This document shows positions 54,316-63,479 of a DNA stretch of 64,000 nt, one piece after another. The notes beneath the pieces were generated by a model, which had not been told where the DNA came from, did no database searches, and saw only the letters and a program-made list of their open reading frames with translations. The stretch comes from Rhodospirillaceae bacterium bin65 (lineage in GTDB: Bacteria > Pseudomonadota > Alphaproteobacteria > Bin65). The stretch spans positions 24,919 to 88,918 of the forward strand of contig MPMX01000013.1 of NCBI GenBank assembly GCA_002238725.1, read 5' to 3'. Each line of letters opens with the position of its first letter. Positions within the stretch are counted from its first letter, which is position 1. The position numbers and the translations under genes are program-made.

Positions 54316-57216
54316 ATGACGACACGCATGTTGATTGACGCGACTCACCTGGAAGAAACCCGGGTGGTCGTCGTCAGCGGCAACCGGCTGGACGATTTCG
54401 ACTTCGAAACCAGCCAGAAATCCCAACTGAAAGGCAATATCTACCTCGCCAAGGTCACCAGGGTCGAACCGTCGCTCCAGGCGGCGTTCGTGGATTATGG
54501 CGGCAACCGGCACGGTTTTCTCGCCTTCAACGAAATTCATCCCGACTACTACCGGATCCCGATTTCCGACCGCGAGGAACTGCTCCAGCAGGACGCCGCG
54601 GAGGCCGAAGCGGAGGAGGAGGAAATCGACTCCCCCGACGACGCCGAAGCGGGCGACTCCGAACCGGAACCGGTCGAGACTTTGGACGAGGGAGCCGGCG
54701 AAACGCCGGACGACGACGGCGCGGCCCGGCAGGGCGATGCCGGTGAGGATAACGACAAGGCGGAAGACGGACCCGACGAGGCCGCTTCGGGAGAGGCGGC
54801 CGATGAGGCGCCCGGCGAAGATGACCGGCCGCGCCGAAGTCGCGGCCGGGGCCGGGGCTCCCGCGCTGCCCGGGCGGACAAGAACGTCGACACGGTGGGC
54901 GGCGACGAGATCGAGGATATCGGCGAGCGCCGGCGCCGTCCGCAGCGCCGTTATCGCATCCAGGAAGTCATTTCCCGCCGGCAGATCATCCTGATCCAGG
55001 TTGCCAAGGAAGAGCGCGGCAACAAGGGCGCCGCGATCACCAGCTATATCTCGCTGGCCGGCCGGTATTGCGTGTTGATGCCCAACACGCCCCGCGGCGG
55101 CGGCATCTCGAGGAAAATCTCGAATTTGGCCGACCGCAAGCGATTGAAGAATATTCTCGACGACTTCGAAATCCCCGACGGCATGGCCGTCATCGTGCGA
55201 ACCGCCGGCGCTCAAAGGACCAAGGCGGAAATCCGGCGCGACTACGAATACCTGATCAAACTGTGGGACGAGATTCGCGAGCGCACCCTGGAGTCGACGG
55301 CGCCGGCCCTGATCCACGAGGAGGGCAACCTGATCAAGCGCTCGATCCGCGATCTCTACAGCAAGGAGATCGGCGAAGTACTGGTCGAAGGCGATGAGGG
55401 CTACCGCACGGCCAAGGATTTCATGAAGCTCCTGATCCCGAGCCATGCCAAGCGGGTGAAAGCGTACAAGGAACCGAAAATTCCGTTGTTCCAGCGCTAT
55501 CAGGTCGAAGCTCAGATCGACAACATCCAGAGCCCGGTGGTCCAGCTCAAATCCGGCGGTTCGATCGTGCTGAACAGCACCGAGGCCCTGGTGGCGATCG
55601 ACGTCAATTCCGGCCGCGCGACCCGCGAACGCAATATCGAGGAGACCGCCCTCAAGACCAATCTCGAAGCGGCCGACGAGCTGGCGCGCCAACTGAAGCT
55701 GCGCGACCTGGCCGGCCTGATCGTTATCGATTTTATCGACATGGAGGACGGCCGAAACCGCCACGCAGTAGAGCGGCGGCTCAAGAGCGCGATGTCGAGC
55801 GACCGGGCGCGCATCCAGATCGGCCGGATCAGCGCCTTCGGCCTGCTCGAAATGTCACGGCAGCGGCTGCGGCCCAGCGTGATCGAAGTCTCGAGCAACG
55901 CCTGCCCGACCTGCGGCGGCTCCGGCCTGATCCGCTCGACCGAATCGACGGCGCTGACCGTGCTTCGCGCCATCGAGGAAGAAGGCACCCGCCAACGCGC
56001 TGCGGAAATTGCCGTCAGCGTGCCGCCGCAGGTTGCCTTCTACATTCTCAATCAGAAGCGCTCCGAACTGACCGCGATCGAGGAGCGGTACGAATTCCGC
56101 GTATTGATCGAGGCCGACGAGACCCTGATCCCGCCGGATCACAGGATCGAAAAGACGGCTTCCAAAGCCGGCGTCATCGACGAAGAGGAAGCGGAAACCA
56201 GCGAAGATGCCAATGGCAAACGCCGGAGGCGGCGCGGCGGCCGGAAACGGCGCAGCGATGAGGTTCAGGCGGACGAGAGCGACGGCGTGATGCCGGAAAA
56301 TGCCGACGAAGCTGAAATCGACGGCGACGCTCCAGAGGTGCGGACCGAGGATGGCGAAGAGCCCAAACGCCGCCGGCGCGGGCGGCGCGGCGGCCGGAGG
56401 CGGCGCGACGCCGAGGCGAATACTGTTGAAGACAGCGGCAGCGGCGAAACCGAAGCCGAAGCCGGAGCCGAAACCGGAGCCGAAACCGGAGCCGAAGCCG
56501 AAGCCGGAGCCGAAACCGGAGCCGAAACCGAAGCCGAAACCGGAGCCGAAGCCGAAACCGAAGCCGACGATACAGCGGACGGCAAGGCTGCATCGGCCGA
56601 GGCGGATCTGCCGGCCGGTCCCGATGCCGTGGCGGAGGCGGATTCAACGGCAGCCGACGCTGCGGAGGCCGAAGTCGCAGCCAAGGAAAAACCGCGGAAC
56701 GGACGGCGCCGCCGCGGCGTCCGGAAACAGGCGGCCGCGCCGGCTACCGAAGCGACCCCGGAAGCGTCGGAAGACCCGGCGGACGCCGGCGGTGCGCCGG
56801 CCGGGAATGCCGAAGCCGGAGACGAGGCCGACCCCAAAAAACCTGTCAGAAAGGCTGCGGTTGAGGACCAGGCCGCAGAGCCGGCACCGGATGCCTCCGA
56901 TCCGGCGGCAGCGGCCGAGCCGCCGAAGCCGAAGCGTAAGCGCACCACCCGCACCAGAAAGAAAACGGTTAAAGCCGATCCGGCGCCGGCCGACACGGTA
57001 TCCGAAGCGCCCGAAGCCGTTCCGGAAAGCGCCGAATCGAATGACGCGGAACCGGCAGCGCCGGCGCCGGCCGGCTCGAACGGTTCGGGCGCAGAACCCG
57101 GCGTCAGTGCGACAATCGCGGTGGAAATCTCCGAACCGGTGTCCGGCGGAGAAGCGGAGGAAACGGCCGAGTCGCCCGCCAGAAAGCGTCGCGGCTGGTG
57201 GAATGTCGGCGGATAG
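54316..57216 (+). CDS. rne: Ribonuclease E
   Basis: RNase E starts much mRNA turnover and processes stable RNAs. The 966-residue protein has an S1/5' sensor region interrupted by a long acidic, low-complexity insertion (about residues 98-205). It then has the DNase I-like catalytic core with the metal-binding Asp429 in AIDVNSGRATRERN, and the zinc-link CPTCGG at about residues 530-535. The C-terminal half is Glu/Ala/Pro-rich and disordered, with a repeat of AETG-type units (56444-56567), and ends in RKRRGWWNVGG. The tail would carry degradosome contacts. The ATG at 54316 is used. Confidence 0.95.
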   Translation: MTTRMLIDATHLEETRVVVVSGNRLDDFDFETSQKSQLKGNIYLAKVTRVEPSLQAAFVDYGGNRHGFLAFNEIHPDYYRIPISDREELLQQDAAEAEAEEEEIDSPDDAEAGDSEPEPVETLDEGAGETPDDDGAARQGDAGEDNDKAEDGPDEAASGEAADEAPGEDDRPRRSRGRGRGSRAARADKNVDTVGGDEIEDIGERRRRPQRRYRIQEVISRRQIILIQVAKEERGNKGAAITSYISLAGRYCVLMPNTPRGGGISRKISNLADRKRLKNILDDFEIPDGMAVIVRTAGAQRTKAEIRRDYEYLIKLWDEIRERTLESTAPALIHEEGNLIKRSIRDLYSKEIGEVLVEGDEGYRTAKDFMKLLIPSHAKRVKAYKEPKIPLFQRYQVEAQIDNIQSPVVQLKSGGSIVLNSTEALVAIDVNSGRATRERNIEETALKTNLEAADELARQLKLRDLAGLIVIDFIDMEDGRNRHAVERRLKSAMSSDRARIQIGRISAFGLLEMSRQRLRPSVIEVSSNACPTCGGSGLIRSTESTALTVLRAIEEEGTRQRAAEIAVSVPPQVAFYILNQKRSELTAIEERYEFRVLIEADETLIPPDHRIEKTASKAGVIDEEEAETSEDANGKRRRRRGGRKRRSDEVQADESDGVMPENADEAEIDGDAPEVRTEDGEEPKRRRRGRRGGRRRRDAEANTVEDSGSGETEAEAGAETGAETGAEAEAGAETGAETEAETGAEAETEADDTADGKAASAEADLPAGPDAVAEADSTAADAAEAEVAAKEKPRNGRRRRGVRKQAAAPATEATPEASEDPADAGGAPAGNAEAGDEADPKKPVRKAAVEDQAAEPAPDASDPAAAAEPPKPKRKRTTRTRKKTVKADPAPADTVSEAPEAVPESAESNDAEPAAPAPAGSNGSGAEPGVSATIAVEISEPVSGGEAEETAESPARKRRGWWNVGG
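56444..56567 (+). repeat. Low-complexity tandem repeat within rne
   Basis: The DNA is a series of near-identical 6- and 12-bp units of the GCCGAAACCGGA type that encode alternating Ala, Glu, Thr and Gly. It lies in the disordered tail, where copy number can change without affecting the catalytic core. Confidence 0.9.
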
Positions 57217-57270
57217 GAGGCCGGTTCGCGCACGCCTTTCCGATCGCCGCCGAGCGAGCCGGAAACCCGG

Positions 57271-58422
57271 TCAATATCGCCAGTGCGCCAGCCGTTCGAG
57301 CGCGGTCTCGATGTCCGCCGTCGACGCGCAGTAGCTGATCCGCATCTGGGCATGGCCCCGCGCCGAATCGAAATCGACACCGGGCGTGGTCGCGATGCCG
57401 GTCTCGTTCAGCATCCGCGCGCAGAATTCCCGGCTGTCGCCGGTTAAGTCCGCAATGTCGGCGTAGAGATAGAAGGCGCCGTCGGCCGGCGCGAGCCGGT
57501 CGAAGCCGACGGCCGGCAGCCCGTCGAGCAGCAGCGCCCGGTTGCGGCGGTAGACCTCGAGGTTGGCTTCGCATTCGTCAAGGCAATCGAAAGCGGCAAC
57601 GGCGGCGTGCTGGCTGAGCGTGGGCGGCGAGATGAACAGGTTCTGGGCCAGGCATTCGACCGCGCGAACCAGGTCCGCCGGTACGATCATCCAGCCCAGC
57701 CGCCAACCGGTCATGGAAAAGTATTTCGAGAAGCTGTTGACGATCACGGCGTCCGGGTTGATCCCGGCCGCGGTCGGCGCCGGCTCGCCATAGGCAATGC
57801 CGTGGTAGATTTCGTCGGATATGAAGCGCACCTGCCGGGCAGCGCACCAGTCCGAAATCGCGCGGAACGCCTCGCCGCCCAGGATCGTTCCGGTCGGGTT
57901 GGACGGGCTGGCCACGATCAGGCCGTCGAGCGGCGCTTCGCCGTGCGCCGCGTCGAGCAGCGCCGGCGTCGGCTGGTAGCGGTCTGCCGCCGAGCCTTCG
58001 AGAATGACCGGTTCGATGCCGAAAGCACCGAGAATATTCCTGTAACAGGGGTATCCGGGGGCCACGGTCGCGACCCGGTCGCCGGGATCGAAGGCAGAGA
58101 GAAAGCTCAGAACGAAACCGCCGGACGATCCCGTCGTCACGGCGATCCGGCCGGCCGGAACATCGACGCCGTACCAATGCCGATAGTGGCCGGCGATGGC
58201 TTCGCGCAACGCGGGAATGCCGAGGCTGTCGGTGTAGCCCAGCGTATGGCTGCCCAGCGCCCTTCGGGCCGCTTCGACAACGCCCGCCGGCGCGCCGGTC
58301 GAGGGCTGGCCGACTTCGAGATGAATCACATCTCCGCGAGACGATTCGCGCTCGTTGGCCGCCCGCATCACATCCATTACGATAAACGGCGGAATCCGGC
58401 CTCGATGGGCGACTTTATGCAC
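57271..58422 (-). CDS. PLP-dependent aminotransferase, class I/II
   Basis: The 383-residue protein has fold-type I motifs: GQPSTGAP near residue 43, the aspartate in ASPSNPTGTI, and the Schiff-base lysine in NSFSKYFSMTGWRLGW. The amino donor and acceptor cannot be named by eye; aspartate- or alanine-type transamination is usual. The start is uncertain. GTG 58422 lies about 10 bases after AGGAGG, while TTG at 58431 is only one base after it and ATG codons lie further in. It is divergent from the BepA-like gene. Confidence 0.87.
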   Translation of the reverse strand: MHKVAHRGRIPPFIVMDVMRAANERESSRGDVIHLEVGQPSTGAPAGVVEAARRALGSHTLGYTDSLGIPALREAIAGHYRHWYGVDVPAGRIAVTTGSSGGFVLSFLSAFDPGDRVATVAPGYPCYRNILGAFGIEPVILEGSAADRYQPTPALLDAAHGEAPLDGLIVASPSNPTGTILGGEAFRAISDWCAARQVRFISDEIYHGIAYGEPAPTAAGINPDAVIVNSFSKYFSMTGWRLGWMIVPADLVRAVECLAQNLFISPPTLSQHAAVAAFDCLDECEANLEVYRRNRALLLDGLPAVGFDRLAPADGAFYLYADIADLTGDSREFCARMLNETGIATTPGVDFDSARGHAQMRISYCASTADIETALERLAHWRY

Positions 58423-58532
58423 TGTGGCCAAGCCTCCTGTGCTAGGCAACGAGAGAAGATCCGGCCACGGGCTTTGCAAACGCGCCTCGACCGTATCTTC
58501 CTGGAAAGAGCCCGACTCCTGCGCCCTACTCG

Positions 58533-59879
58533 ATGATCCGCTCCTTTGCAATCCTGCTGGCCTTCGTTGCCGGCACGGTGCTTCCGGCCACTGTCTCGGC
58601 GCAGCGCCTGCCGCTGATCCGGGATGCCGAGATCGAGCGCGCGATCCGCGCTTACAGCGCACCGGTTTTCGGAACGATCGGCGTCGCCGGCACCGAGGTG
58701 CGGGTCCATATCGTCAACAGCCGCCGACTCAACGCCTTCGTCGCGGGCGGCCGGCATATCTTCATCAATACCGGCCTGTTGCTGGAGGCGGAGGACGCCG
58801 GCATGGTCATAGGCGTCCTGGCCCACGAGACCGGCCATATCGTCGGCCAGCACCTGACCCTGTTGCGCGGCGCGCTCCGCGAGGCCCAGATCAAGCAGAT
58901 CATCACCTTCATCCTTGCCGCCGGCGCCGGCGTCGCCACCGGAGACGGGCAGACCGCCGGGGCGGTGGCGAGCCTCGGCAGTTCCATCGTCAGCGGCACG
59001 CTCTACCGGTATACGCGCAGCATGGAAACCGAGGCCGACGCGTTTGCACTGACGACGCTGGACCGGATGGGGGTATCGGCGCGCGGCCTGGCAAAATTGA
59101 TGGAACGGTTGATGTCGCAGGAAGCGCTCCGCGGCGCGCTGCAGGATCCGTACCTGCGCACCCATCCGCTGACCCGGTCGCGCCTGGATCGCATCCGGCG
59201 CCACATGCAGCGTTCGCCCCATACGGCGAAACCGACGCCGGCCCGGTTTCGCACGATGCATGACCGCGTGCGGGCCAAGCTGATGGGATTTCTCTCGCCA
59301 CCCGGCAACGTCATCCGGCGATACGCCGGCAAGAAATCCACGATCGAAGCCCGTTACGCCCTCGCCATCGCCTATCATCGGGCCGGGCGCCTCGGCGAGG
59401 CGCTCCCGACAATCGACAGGTTGATCCGCGAGAGCCCGCGCGATGCCTTTTTCCACGAACTCAAGGGCCAGATTCTGCTGGAACGGGGACAGGCGCGCCG
59501 GGCCGCCCGAGCCTACGCCACCGCCGTCGGTCTGGCGCCCCGGGAAGCCCTGATCCGCGGCGCCTACGGCCATGCCCTGCTGCAAACCGGCGAACCCGGC
59601 CTGGTCCCGAATGCGCTGCGCCAACTGGTCGAGGCAACCTCCCGCGACAAGACGTTTGCGACCGGCTGGCAGCTGCGGGCGGTGGCCCATGGCAAGCTCA
59701 AGCAGATCGGCGAGAGCGCCGCAGCGCTTGCCGAATACTATCTACTGTTGGGCGACCTGCGCGAAGTGCGCCGGCAGGTGGGCCGGGCCGAACGATTGCT
59801 CAGGCCCGGATCGCCGAGCTGGCGGCGGATCCAGGATATCAAGGCAACCCGTCTCGGCATTGCTCCGGGCCGCCGGTAG
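58533..59879 (+). CDS. M48 metalloprotease with TPR tail (BepA-like)
   Basis: The 448-residue protein has a signal peptide (to about residue 23), the M48 zinc motif HETGH at residues 98-102 with a third ligand in METEADAFAL, and a C-terminal tetratricopeptide region (AYHRAGRLGEALPTIDRL and later helices). BepA-type proteins act in the periplasm on misassembled outer-membrane proteins such as LptD. The gene is followed 57 bp later by the DsbA-like gene; the order aminotransferase/M48/DsbA-like is seen in other Alphaproteobacteria. The symbol is withheld because alphaproteobacterial members are not all proven BepA orthologues. Confidence 0.92.
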   Translation: MIRSFAILLAFVAGTVLPATVSAQRLPLIRDAEIERAIRAYSAPVFGTIGVAGTEVRVHIVNSRRLNAFVAGGRHIFINTGLLLEAEDAGMVIGVLAHETGHIVGQHLTLLRGALREAQIKQIITFILAAGAGVATGDGQTAGAVASLGSSIVSGTLYRYTRSMETEADAFALTTLDRMGVSARGLAKLMERLMSQEALRGALQDPYLRTHPLTRSRLDRIRRHMQRSPHTAKPTPARFRTMHDRVRAKLMGFLSPPGNVIRRYAGKKSTIEARYALAIAYHRAGRLGEALPTIDRLIRESPRDAFFHELKGQILLERGQARRAARAYATAVGLAPREALIRGAYGHALLQTGEPGLVPNALRQLVEATSRDKTFATGWQLRAVAHGKLKQIGESAAALAEYYLLLGDLREVRRQVGRAERLLRPGSPSWRRIQDIKATRLGIAPGRR

Positions 59880-59936
59880 ACCAGTGGCGCCCACGGTCAA
59901 ATCTGCGGCAAGCCACACCGAATTGAGAGCCACACC

Positions 59937-60710
59937 ATGATCGAACGCCTTTTGTTTCTGGCTGTCGCGATAGCTCTGCCCCTGGGCCTTGCCGCCGCGC
60001 CCGTGCAAGCCGACTCCCGCTTCGACGAGAAGCAGAAGCAGGAAATCCGCAAGATCGTCCGGGATTACCTGATCCGGAACCCGGAGGTGATCGTCGAAGC
60101 GCTGCAGGAAATGCGCCGGCGCGATGAAGCGGCCAAGCTGGCTGTGACGAAGAAGGCTGTCGAGGAGAGCCGCGACGCCCTGCTGCGCAACGCCGCCGAC
60201 CCGGTTGGCGGCAACCGGCAGGGCAGCACCACGGTGGTCGAGTTTTTCGACTACAATTGCGGCTGGTGCAAACGGGCCTATCCGCACATGCTGGCCGCCG
60301 TCAAGGCAGACGGCAACATCCGGATCGTCTTCAAGGAATACCCGATCCTGGCCCCCTCTTCCCGCCTGGCGGCCCGCGCCGCACTGGCCGCCGCCAAACA
60401 GGGCAAATATCGCGAGATGCACGACCGGTTGATGCGCCATCGCGGCGCCCTGGACGAGGCGAAGATAATGGCGATCGCGGCCCGGGCCGGGCTCGATATC
60501 GCGAAACTCAAGGCCGATATGGGGGCGCGGGAAATCGCGGCGGCCATCGAGGCCAACCTTGCCCTTGCGGGCCGGCTCGGCATCCGCGGCACGCCGGCTT
60601 TCGTCATCGGCAGCAAGGTCATCCCCGGCATGATGCGCGCCGGCGACTACACCGCCGAGATCGCACGCGCCCGCAAGGAATGTGCAGAGCGGAAAGCGAC
60701 CGTCTGCTAA
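59937..60710 (+). CDS. DsbA-family thiol-disulfide oxidoreductase (Com1-like)
   Basis: The 257-residue protein has a signal peptide (MIERLLFLAVAIALPLGLAA), a helical N-terminal segment that includes the RDYLIRNPEVIVEALQEM motif, and a thioredoxin fold with the active site CGWC (Cys108, Cys111) and cis-proline loop RGTPAFVIG. This Com1-like arrangement is common in Alphaproteobacteria. It would form or exchange disulfides in the periplasm; a role as isomerase cannot be excluded. It lies downstream of the BepA-like gene, and the last residue of the protein is also a cysteine (ATVC). Confidence 0.92.
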   Translation: MIERLLFLAVAIALPLGLAAAPVQADSRFDEKQKQEIRKIVRDYLIRNPEVIVEALQEMRRRDEAAKLAVTKKAVEESRDALLRNAADPVGGNRQGSTTVVEFFDYNCGWCKRAYPHMLAAVKADGNIRIVFKEYPILAPSSRLAARAALAAAKQGKYREMHDRLMRHRGALDEAKIMAIAARAGLDIAKLKADMGAREIAAAIEANLALAGRLGIRGTPAFVIGSKVIPGMMRAGDYTAEIARARKECAERKATVC

Positions 60711-60767
60711 CCGGATTGCCGAAGCCTCGGCGTCGGGCCGGCAGGGCAGGAAATCCGTTCCGCGCGC

Positions 60768-62426
60768 TCAGATCTGGCCGCGGAACGCATTGGTGATCGG
60801 GTAGCGGCGCTCCTTGCCGAACGCCCGCTTGCCGACCTTGACGCCGGGCGGCGCCTGCCGGCGCTTGTATTCCGCCGTGTCGAGCATTTTCCAGACCCGC
60901 CGGACCGTCTCGATCCCGTGGCCGCGGCCGACGATTTCCTCCGTGCCCATGTTCTCTTCGATCAGACAGTACAGAATATCGTCGAGATCCTCGTAGGGCG
61001 GCAGGGAATCCTCGTCCTTCTGGTCGGGCCGCAGCTCGGCCGACGGCGGCTTCGTAATCACCCGCTCGGGGACGACCCGGCCGGCCGGCCCCAGCGCACC
61101 CGGCGGTCGTTGCCGGTTGCGCCAGCGGCACAGTTTGAAAACGTCCGTCTTGTAGACATCCTTCAGGACCGAATAGCCGCCGCACATGTCGCCGTAGAGG
61201 GTGGCGTAACCAACCGACATTTCCGACTTGTTGCCGGTCGACAGCACCATGTGGCCGAACTTGTTGGAGATCGCCATGAGCGCCAGGCCGCGCGACCGCG
61301 CCTGGATATTCTCCTCCGTCTCATCGGCCTCGCGGCCGTCGAACTGCGGCGCCAGCATCGCCTCGAACGCGGCCATGGCGGGGCCGATATCGATCCTGTC
61401 GAGCCGGACCCCCAGCAATCCTGCCGCGGCAGCCGCATCCTCCAGGCTCTCCTCCGAGGTGTAGGGCGAGGGCATCATCACGGTCCAGACCTTGTCCGGG
61501 CCCAGGGCATCGACGGCAACGGCTGCGGTGAGCGCCGAATCGACCCCGCCCGACAGGCCCAGGATCACGCCCGGGAAGCCGTTCTTGCGCACATAGTCGC
61601 GCAGACCCAGGACCATGGCCTGGTAGACCGATTGCAGGCCGTCCGGCGGCGGGGTCCGCTCGCCCTCTTCGCAGATCCAGCTCTCGCCGTCGCGCCGCCA
61701 TTCCGTCATTGCGAGGGTCTCGGCAAAGCCAGGGAGCTGGACCGCCAGCGAATAATCCGGGTTGATCGCGAAGGAGGCGCCGTCGAAAACCAGTTCGTCC
61801 TGGCCGCCGACCTGGTTGACGTAGAGGATCGGCAGGCCGGATTCGCGAACGCGATTGATGACCACCTGCAGGCGCGTATCGTACCGCCCGGCCTCGAAGG
61901 GCGAACCGTTGAGCACGATGGCGAGTTCCGCGCCAGTCTCGGCCAGGCATTCCAGCACGTCCGGCGTCCAGACATCCTCGCAGACCGGAATGCCGATACG
62001 CAAGCCGCGGAAATCGACCGGTCCGGGAAGATCGCCGGCGGCGAAGACCCGCTTCTCGTCGAACACGTCGTAGTTCGGCAGGTCGAATTTCCGCCGCACG
62101 CCGATCGTCCCGCGATCAATCAATACGGCGGCGTTGTAGACCCGGTCATCGTCGCGCCATGGCGTACCGAACAGCAGCCCGGCGGAGACCTCGCGGGAAA
62201 GCCCGACGAGGCGGTCGATTTCCGTGTGGAGGGCATCGAGGAAAAACGGTTTCTCGACCAGATCCTCCGGCGGGTAGCCGGACAGGCAAAGCTCCGGAAA
62301 AACCGCCAGGTCTGCGCCCTTTTCGGCCGCCGCCCGCCAGTGCTGCCGAATGATCGCCGCGTTGCCGTCGACATCGCCGACAGTGGGGTTGACCTGGGCA
62401 ACGGCGATACGCAGCGAATCCGTCAT
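60768..62426 (-). CDS. nadE: Glutamine-dependent NAD+ synthetase
   Basis: NadE makes NAD from deamido-NAD. The 552-residue protein joins an N-terminal nitrilase-type glutaminase to a C-terminal synthetase. The glutaminase triad is in [23 protein letters not shown] and PVCEDVW. The synthetase ATP loop is [12 protein letters not shown]. The ATG at 62426 begins [14 protein letters not shown], and the longer upstream frame is not coding. The gene ends 57 bp from the convergent DsbA-like gene. Confidence 0.95.
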   Translation of the reverse strand: MTDSLRIAVAQVNPTVGDVDGNAAIIRQHWRAAAEKGADLAVFPELCLSGYPPEDLVEKPFFLDALHTEIDRLVGLSREVSAGLLFGTPWRDDDRVYNAAVLIDRGTIGVRRKFDLPNYDVFDEKRVFAAGDLPGPVDFRGLRIGIPVCEDVWTPDVLECLAETGAELAIVLNGSPFEAGRYDTRLQVVINRVRESGLPILYVNQVGGQDELVFDGASFAINPDYSLAVQLPGFAETLAMTEWRRDGESWICEEGERTPPPDGLQSVYQAMVLGLRDYVRKNGFPGVILGLSGGVDSALTAAVAVDALGPDKVWTVMMPSPYTSEESLEDAAAAAGLLGVRLDRIDIGPAMAAFEAMLAPQFDGREADETEENIQARSRGLALMAISNKFGHMVLSTGNKSEMSVGYATLYGDMCGGYSVLKDVYKTDVFKLCRWRNRQRPPGALGPAGRVVPERVITKPPSAELRPDQKDEDSLPPYEDLDDILYCLIEENMGTEEIVGRGHGIETVRRVWKMLDTAEYKRRQAPPGVKVGKRAFGKERRYPITNAFRGQI

Positions 62427-62552
62427 AGTCGTCCTGTGTCCCGGCTGCGCGCGCCTGGCGGAGCCGCTGCCCACGAGATATTGCCGCGCATTGCACCGCT
62501 GGAAGGCGGCGGAACATCGCAACGGTATCCGTGCGGCCCGGCGCCCGGCAGA

Positions 62553-62600
62553 ACGAACGGCAGGACGAGCGTCGGGACGAACGGCAGGACGAGCGGCCGC
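62553..62600. repeat. Degenerate 12-bp tandem repeat, 4 units
   Basis: The four units read ACGAACGGCAGG, ACGAGCGTCGGG, ACGAACGGCAGG and ACGAGCGGCCGC, so every second unit is closely alike and the effective period is 24 bp. It sits about 130 bp upstream of the nadE start. Confidence 0.85.
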
Positions 62601-62659
62601 GCTCCGGCCCGCCGGTTGCCCGATACCGCACCCGGCCGCTTGGGCGGCCCAATGCGTCG

Positions 62660-62760
62660 GGAAATGTCAGGAAATGTCAGTATTCTCACCAGACGCTTTT
62701 TCATCGCGGATTTGACCCGGTGTCATCTGGGAGCGGACCGGAATGTGTCAGGAAATGTCA
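62660..62760. repeat. Direct repeats of GGAAATGTCA
   Basis: Two copies lie head to tail (62660-62679) and a third lies at 62751-62760. The 15-bp word TGTCAGGAAATGTCA occurs exactly at 62665-62679 and 62746-62760, 81 bp apart. Spaced terminal repeats of this kind occur at the ends of some insertion sequences, but no transposase gene is present. Confidence 0.8.
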
Positions 62761-62990
62761 TGTTTGCTTATCGTTAAAAATTTATCCTTGTATAGCAATG
62801 GGTTCAGGTTTCACCTCTTCATATGTCTTCATGAAGGGATCAGATGTTTTCTATCTCGCGCTCCTGATTGTCCACTTGGGAAGCCGGAACGGCGGCGACA
62901 GGGGGTCGCTGCCCAAGCGAATTTCAGCCTAATTCGGCACCCTTGCTCCGCATGCATACCAAAATTCCACGTCCGTAAGCGACCCACGTC

Positions 62991-63308
62991 CTAGCGGAAC
63001 GCTTTCGGCCGGTAGCCAAGGAGCCGGTGAACGCCCAAAACCCGGCGCCGCAGCGGGCCGATCAGTTGCAGGGGCGCGACGAAGGTGATCAACGCGCCGG
63101 CGATCATGTGGACACTCATTGCTGCTTTCACGAACGGGTCTGGCATAGCGAACAGGTGTGACCAAGGCGCGTCACCGCTGATTCCGCGTAGGCCCATTTC
63201 AGCCGCGTGGAGAACGAAAAAGAAAGCCGCGCAGGATATGGCAATTGGCAAGAGCCAGGCGAAGGCTGCAATCATGCGCCGTCTGAGCGCTGGTCCTTCA
63301 ATCGACAT
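62991..63308 (-). pseudogene. Truncated DUF2306-like membrane protein fragment
   Basis: The 105-residue frame has two membrane helices (FAWLLPIAISCAAFFFVLHA and the segment around HMIAGALITFVAPLQLIG) and the RRRVLGVHRLLGY motif at the end of the first DUF2306-type unit. Complete relatives continue with more membrane helices, but this frame stops at RPKAFR. The next bases in the other frames do not restore the family. I therefore treat it as a remnant. A short functional protein is not excluded. The family is of unknown function. Confidence 0.6.
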
Positions 63309-63479
63309 CCCCGCAATTTCCTTCGATAATCGTCACCTACTCGTGTCGCATTGACGAAACCGCCTGCCTGGTGGCTGGCGCCTGCCAGCCACCACCTAGC
63401 CCACCCGAGCGCAACGAAAGCATTGTGTTTTGCCGGGACAGTTGTCCATCAGGTTGGTGGTCCACGGATTCAAGCGAAA

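Larger units (their letters stand above)
62427..62990. other. Repeat-bearing intergenic region upstream of nadE
   Basis: About 564 bp without a recognised gene. It has a degenerate 12-bp tandem repeat (62553-62600), three copies of GGAAATGTCA (62660-62760), and an AT-rich stretch from about 62760 to 62850, unlike the high-GC surroundings. It lies between nadE and a truncated DUF2306-like fragment on the same strand, so it is likely the nadE promoter side plus decayed sequence. Confidence 0.7.

Noticed and set aside
56444..56567. CRISPR-like or independent repeat element
   Set aside because: It is in frame within rne, encodes a low-complexity tail, and has no spacers.
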